A DNA stretch of 64,000 nt, taken from positions 186,001-250,000 of the forward strand of contig JAGWMG010000002.1 in NCBI GenBank assembly GCA_028871795.1. Reading direction: 5' to 3'. The notes under the pieces were generated by a model. The model made no database searches. It had not been told where the DNA came from and was given only the letters and a program-made list of their open reading frames with translations. A program made the position numbers and the translations under genes. This document shows, piece after piece, positions 59,098-64,000 of the stretch. Position 1 is the stretch's first letter; each line of letters opens with the position of its first letter. The DNA comes from Alphaproteobacteria bacterium (GTDB taxonomy: Bacteria; Pseudomonadota; Alphaproteobacteria; Micropepsales; Micropepsaceae).

Positions 59098-59972
59098 TTT
59101 CCCTTCAGCAGGTCCAGCAGCGTGGTGCCCAGCGCCGCGGGATTGGGCGAAACGCAGATGCCGGCGGAGCGCATCGCCTCGATCTTCGAGGCCGCGCCGC
59201 CCTTGCCGCCGGAGATGATCGCCCCCGCATGGCCCATGCGCCGGCCGGGCGGAGCGGTGACGCCCGCGATGAAGCCCACCATCGGTTTCTTCGTCTTGGA
59301 GCGCTTGATGAAGTCGGCCGCGTCCTCTTCGGCGGTGCCGCCGATCTCGCCGATCATCACGATGCTCTCGGTTTCCGGGTCGGCGAGAAACATCTCCAGC
59401 ACGTCGATGTGCTCGGTGCCTTTCACCGGATCGCCGCCGATGCCGACGCAGGTGGATTGGCCCAGCCCCACGGCGGTGGTCTGCGCCACCGCTTCGTAGG
59501 TCAGCGTGCCCGAGCGCGAAACGATGCCCACCTTGCCGCGGCGATGGATGTGGCCGGGCATGATGCCGATCTTGCATTCGCCCGGCGTGATGACGCCAGG
59601 GCAGTTGGGCCCGACGAGGCGCGATTTCGAATCCGCCAGCACCCGCTTGACCTTCACCATGTCCAGCACCGGGATGCCTTCGGTGATGCAGACGATCAGC
59701 CCGATTTCGGCGTCGATGGCTTCCAGGATGGCGTCGGCGGCGAAGGGCGGGGGCACGTAGATCGCGGTGGCGTCGCAGCCCGTCGTCTCTTTCGCCTGGC
59801 GCACCGTGTCGAACACCGGCAGGCCGAGATGCGTGGTGCCGCCTTTGCCCGGCGAGGTGCCGCCCACCATTTTCGTGCCGTAGGCGATGGCCTGCTCGGA
59901 ATGGAAGGTGCCCTGGTTGCCGGTGAAGCCCTGGCAGATGACGCGCGTATTCTTGTCGACGAGGATGGACAT
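59094..59972 (-). CDS. sucD: Succinyl-CoA synthetase alpha subunit
   Basis: A 292-residue subunit of the TCA-cycle enzyme that makes succinate and ATP/GTP from succinyl-CoA. [19 protein letters not shown] (CoA-binding region), [20 protein letters not shown] and [14 protein letters not shown] with the phosphorylated histidine are present. It starts directly after the sucC stop with no gap. Confidence 0.97.
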   Translation of the reverse strand: MSILVDKNTRVICQGFTGNQGTFHSEQAIAYGTKMVGGTSPGKGGTTHLGLPVFDTVRQAKETTGCDATAIYVPPPFAADAILEAIDAEIGLIVCITEGIPVLDMVKVKRVLADSKSRLVGPNCPGVITPGECKIGIMPGHIHRRGKVGIVSRSGTLTYEAVAQTTAVGLGQSTCVGIGGDPVKGTEHIDVLEMFLADPETESIVMIGEIGGTAEEDAADFIKRSKTKKPMVGFIAGVTAPPGRRMGHAGAIISGGKGGAASKIEAMRSAGICVSPNPAALGTTLLDLLKGN

Positions 59973-61142
<1,170 letters not shown>

Positions 61143-61212
61143 GGGATTCCTTACGGAAATGCGAAAAGCCGGCGCACAATAGCAGCCGACTTTCGCGACG
61201 CAAGCGCGGAAA

Positions 61213-62472
61213 TCAGATAACGGCGGCAGTGGCGCGGTCGGCCGAGAGGCCGCGATGCAGCACAAGCGCGAATCCGAACGCCATCGCGGTCAGGCCCAGC
61301 GGAACGTGGATCGCACCCGCCACGCCGCGCGCGGCGATGGGCACGAGCCAAAGCGCCGCCAGCGCCGTGCGTTCGTAAGGCAGGAACCCGCGCCCCCGTC
61401 CGTCGATCGCCAAGAGCGCGATGGCGGGCGCGAGCAGCATCATGTCGTAGTCGAGACAGTACGGCGTGGCGAGCAGCGCTCCCAGGCACAGGCTTGCGCC
61501 TTTACATTCCGTGCTGGCTTGAGAGCGCCACAGCACGGCGAGCGAAACGGCGGTGCCCAGCGTCGCTGCTGCCTGTGCCGCATAGGCCGCGCCGACGGAT
61601 CCTCCCAACAAGCGCACCACGGCGAACAAGCTTTGGATTTTCTCGAAGCCCGTGCCGCCCTGTTCGAGAACCTCGGTGCGGCTGAAATCCGTGGAGGCGA
61701 GAAAGGCGTTCCAGACGTCGGCGCCGAAGGCCAGCGTGGCGATCAGCGCCAGCGCGGCGACGGTGCCAGCGGCGGCGGCGAAGCTGCGCCAGCGCGCGGT
61801 TACGGCCAGAACCAGCGGAATTAAGATGGCGAATTGCGGCTTGTAGGCGAGAAGCCCGAACAGAATGCCGGCGACGACGGGGCGCTTGTCGAGAAACGCG
61901 AGCGCGCCCGCGAACAACGCCGCCGTGATGAATCCGTTCTGGCCGTGCGTGAGGTTCACGAAGACCGCCGGGAAGCCGACGGCGCACAACAGCCACAAAC
62001 GGTCGCGCGCGATCTCGGGCGCCCGGCGCAACAGCGCTCCGAGCGCGGCCGCATAGAGCGCCAGGCCTGCCGCCTGCCACAGGATCAGTGCGGACAGATA
62101 GGGAAGGAACGCCAACACGCCGGCGACGAGGAGGAAGAACGGCGGATAGTGCCAGCCGTAGTACGGCGTATCGAGGCCGAAGATCGCTCTTTCCTGTTCG
62201 TAGTGCCGCGCAGGGTCGTAAGCGGCCGAGGGCGCACCGTCCAGCACCAGTGTCCCCGCTGCGTAGACATCGGAAAAATCGGTGCCCAACGGGCGGTGCT
62301 TGAAGTCGCTCAGCCCCTGCGCCGTCACGGCCATGAACAGGATCGCCGCCGCGAAGGCTATGAGGAAACCGCCCGCCCACAGCCGCGCGCGTTCGCGGGT
62401 GGCGAATTCGCCATCGCGCAACAAGGAGAGGAAGTGGTCCAACGCCCGGCCCATCTGCGGCTGCACGCGCAT
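61213..62472 (-). CDS. Glycosyltransferase family 87-like membrane protein (DUF2029)
   Basis: A 419-residue membrane protein with about ten helices and the GT87/DUF2029 pattern: [20 protein letters not shown] in the first periplasmic loop (catalytic-type Asp), [20 protein letters not shown], and [20 protein letters not shown]. These enzymes use polyprenyl-phosphate sugars to add mannose or similar units to envelope glycans. The ATG at 62472 was chosen; the upstream in-frame extension lies antisense to the next gene. The acceptor is unknown. Confidence 0.85.
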   Translation of the reverse strand: MRVQPQMGRALDHFLSLLRDGEFATRERARLWAGGFLIAFAAAILFMAVTAQGLSDFKHRPLGTDFSDVYAAGTLVLDGAPSAAYDPARHYEQERAIFGLDTPYYGWHYPPFFLLVAGVLAFLPYLSALILWQAAGLALYAAALGALLRRAPEIARDRLWLLCAVGFPAVFVNLTHGQNGFITAALFAGALAFLDKRPVVAGILFGLLAYKPQFAILIPLVLAVTARWRSFAAAAGTVAALALIATLAFGADVWNAFLASTDFSRTEVLEQGGTGFEKIQSLFAVVRLLGGSVGAAYAAQAAATLGTAVSLAVLWRSQASTECKGASLCLGALLATPYCLDYDMMLLAPAIALLAIDGRGRGFLPYERTALAALWLVPIAARGVAGAIHVPLGLTAMAFGFALVLHRGLSADRATAAVI

Positions 62473-62504
62473 GATGGGGCGGAGGCGTTTAAGGAATACT
62501 TGCT

Positions 62505-63545
62505 CTAATTCCCGCCGTCGCCGACGCCGCCGTCGAGCCTCATGCCCGTGACGTCGAGATCGTGGGTCTCGCCCGCCGCCGTTCGCGCAGCGCCGACGCA
62601 GACCGTGGCCCGATACGAGAAGAACATGTCGCCGGTGCCCCAGCGGCGCAGATTGCTGCGCTCGGTGCAGTCGGGCACTGGCGTCTTGGGGACGCATTTG
62701 AGCATGCCGTCCTTGTAATGGCGCAGCGCCTCGTCGCCCTCGCATTCCAGCAGCTGTCCGCCGGCGTAGGTTCCCGCCATGCCCTGGTCGCTCTGTAACA
62801 CGTCGCCGATGACGACCTTTAGCCGCGAGCCGGGGATGCAGCGCATCACCTCGCCCTCGTAGGAGGAATCGAGCCAGGTGTCCGCGGTCATGTGCGAAGC
62901 GGGGAACTCGCGTCCGTCCGGCGAGATGCAGACGGCATGGATCGCCTTGACGACGTTGGCTTCCTGCATCCGGCACTGCTGCGTGGTCTGGATCCCGGAA
63001 ATGTCGCCGCCGCGGTTGTTGACGGTCACATATTCGTTATAGCCGCCGCCGTAGACGACGACATTGTTGCTCACGCTCGCCGTGGCGCTGGCGCTGGCTT
63101 CGGCGAATGCCGAGGCTGCCGCCGAACCGCCGCCGCCCTTGTTGATGACGATCGATTTGTTGATCGTGATATTCTTCGAAGCGTCGATATTCTTGGTGAT
63201 GTTGATGTCCTTATTGATGGTCACCGGCTTGTAGATGTTGATGTTCTTGTTGATCGTCGTCGGTTTGTAGACGTTGATGTCCTTGTTGATGGTCACAGGT
63301 TTGTAGATGTCGATGTCCTTGTTGATCGTGGTCGGCTTGTAGATGCTGATGTTTTTGTTGATGGTGAGCGGCTTGTTGACGACGACCGAGCCGCCGCCGG
63401 TGCAGCCGAGGGTCGAGCCGCCGTGATAGCCTCCTTGATAGCCGTAACGGGGGGTGCCGCCTGCCAGCGCGGGCGTAAAGGGGGCGACCACCATGGCGGC
63501 GCCGGTCAATGCGGCGGTGACGACGGTGAAAGATCTGCGAGGCAT
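62505..63545 (-). CDS. Secreted protein with 12-residue INK repeats
   Basis: A 346-residue exported protein with a signal peptide (MPRRSFTVVTAALTGAAMVV, cleavage near ALAGG). Residues 57-128 contain six copies of a 12-residue unit, consensus YKPxTINKDIxI, with Asn-Lys and Ile spacing suited to a beta-solenoid. An Ala/Ser-rich linker follows, then a Cys-containing C-terminal domain of about 170 residues (QQCRMQEANVVKAIHAVCIS, VMRCIPGSRLKVVIGDVL, LKCVPKTPVPDCTERSNLRR). I do not recognise a characterised family. A surface or matrix role is suggested by export and repeats. Confidence 0.72.
   Translation of the reverse strand: MPRRSFTVVTAALTGAAMVVAPFTPALAGGTPRYGYQGGYHGGSTLGCTGGGSVVVNKPLTINKNISIYKPTTINKDIDIYKPVTINKDINVYKPTTINKNINIYKPVTINKDINITKNIDASKNITINKSIVINKGGGGSAAASAFAEASASATASVSNNVVVYGGGYNEYVTVNNRGGDISGIQTTQQCRMQEANVVKAIHAVCISPDGREFPASHMTADTWLDSSYEGEVMRCIPGSRLKVVIGDVLQSDQGMAGTYAGGQLLECEGDEALRHYKDGMLKCVPKTPVPDCTERSNLRRWGTGDMFFSYRATVCVGAARTAAGETHDLDVTGMRLDGGVGDGGN
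63162..63377. repeat. 36-bp tandem repeats encoding INK units
   Basis: Six consecutive 36-base units within the gene at 62505-63545, each encoding about YKPxTINKDIxI. Copies differ mainly in third codon positions and in a few residues; the last unit is more diverged (TKNIDASKNITI). Confidence 0.85.
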
Positions 63546-63723
63546 GCTATAGCTCCATCGCTCCGGCCGTTTTTATGCGTCCCGAGGTCCGGAACAGCGC
63601 CCAGGACATGGAACAAGCGTTAATGACCGTCCGCTCCGTTTCACGAAATATGCCAGCCAACGTCTTGAGAAAGCCCGCGTCTGCGGTTCGAATTGGGACA
63701 ATGGGGCAGGCAGGGGAAGCGGC

Positions 63724-64000
63724 ATGATCCCGATCTCGGACGACAACCCGGTCCGCCAAACGCCGTTCTTCACCTGGGCGATCATCGCCGTCTGTGTGGC
63801 CGTTTATGTCTGGGAGCTGCAGCAGGGCCCTGAAATGGGGACGGTCTTCCTGCAATACGGCTTCATGCCCAAGACTCTGCTGTCGCCTCAACTCATCCCC
63901 ACGGACCAAGCAGCCTGGCCAACTCCGGTAACGGTTTTTACCTCCATGTTCGTGCACGGAGGCATCTGGCATCTCGCCGGAAACATGCTTTATCTCTGGA
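63724..64000 (+). CDS. Rhomboid family intramembrane serine protease, 5' part
   Basis: The first 92 residues of a rhomboid-like protein that continues past the window. The cytoplasmic N-terminus (MIPISDDNPVRQTPFF) is followed by a first membrane helix, an L1 loop region and the second-helix motif FVHGGIWHLAGNMLYLW, matching the HxxxN motif of rhomboids that contributes to the oxyanion site. The catalytic Ser and His lie beyond the end. Rhomboids cleave membrane proteins within the bilayer. Confidence 0.88.
   Translation, partial: MIPISDDNPVRQTPFFTWAIIAVCVAVYVWELQQGPEMGTVFLQYGFMPKTLLSPQLIPTDQAAWPTPVTVFTSMFVHGGIWHLAGNMLYLW

Overview
The window is a high-GC (roughly 60-65%) bacterial chromosome segment with dense, mostly vertically inherited gene content. 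The gene families and gene orders point to an alphaproteobacterium: mtaB-ftsY-ispZ, ccmABCD, DUF1036-pyk, rpmA-GNAT-obgE-proBA-nadD-rsfS-rlmH, a small aa3-oxidase subunit IV before pntAB, and a DUF2312/GapR protein. GapR, FliX and Flp pilins preceded by TTAA-N7-TTAA (CtrA-type) boxes suggest a Caulobacter-like cell-cycle programme. Placement near Rhizomicrobium/Micropepsaceae is a guess from gene content only. No rRNA, tRNA, CRISPR array, prophage or intact insertion sequence was recognised.

Layout. 1-2.5 kb: 3' end of mtaB, ftsY, ispZ (ATGA overlaps) and a MarR regulator. 2.5-5 kb (minus): cytochrome c maturation genes ccmABCD plus a small unknown. 5-7.7 kb (minus): phaB, a decayed pRiA4b ORF-3-like remnant, and a tetR-pfkB pair with tandem operator candidates. 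7.8-18.9 kb: secreted phosphoesterase, a bacterial alpha-2-macroglobulin with thioester motif, its usual partner pbpC, a MltB-type transglycosylase, rpmJ and a TPR protein. 19-23.6 kb (minus): M28 peptidase, pyruvate kinase, DUF1036 protein. 23.6-24.6 kb: a tandem duplication (about 430 bp units, 472 bp offset) giving two nearly identical Flp pilins, each with its own CtrA-type box. 24.7-31.6 kb: gapR, a large beta-propeller/phosphoesterase, an orphan NtrC-type regulator, DUF2332, an alpha/beta hydrolase and the short aa3-oxidase subunit. 32-35 kb: pntA-pntB. 35-41.6 kb: small unknowns, gpsA with a truncated yciI and an EVE protein, a TetR gene, an outer-membrane protein with an exact internal duplication, a LolA-like protein and a GST.

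41.6-45.4 kb is the most accessory-looking part. It holds a strong candidate small RNA (near-consensus sigma-70 promoter, three hairpins, strong terminator), a Cys-phosphatase, a membrane protein, a DNA methyltransferase fused to an Mrr-like nuclease domain and carrying a 17-bp poly-G/C tract in its reading frame (possible phase variation), and a HicB-HicA pair. 45.4-52.4 kb: rplU-rpmA, then the tightly overlapping GNAT-obgE-proB-proA-nadD-(micro-ORF)-rsfS-rlmH operon and an isolated fliX. 52.5-61.1 kb: a lower-GC membrane protein and the TCA genes sucCD and sucAB, split by a divergently oriented acyltransferase. 61.2-64 kb: a GT87-like membrane glycosyltransferase, a secreted protein with 12-residue INK repeats, and the start of a rhomboid protease.

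Functionally the window covers central carbon and redox metabolism (pyk, pfkB, sucABCD, pntAB), proline and NAD synthesis, ribosome assembly (rplU, rpmA, rpmJ, obgE, rsfS, rlmH), envelope work (pbpC, A2M, MltB, LolA, ispZ, gpsA) and cell-cycle or surface functions (gapR, fliX, Flp pilins). All calls come from reading the sequence; no database search was run.
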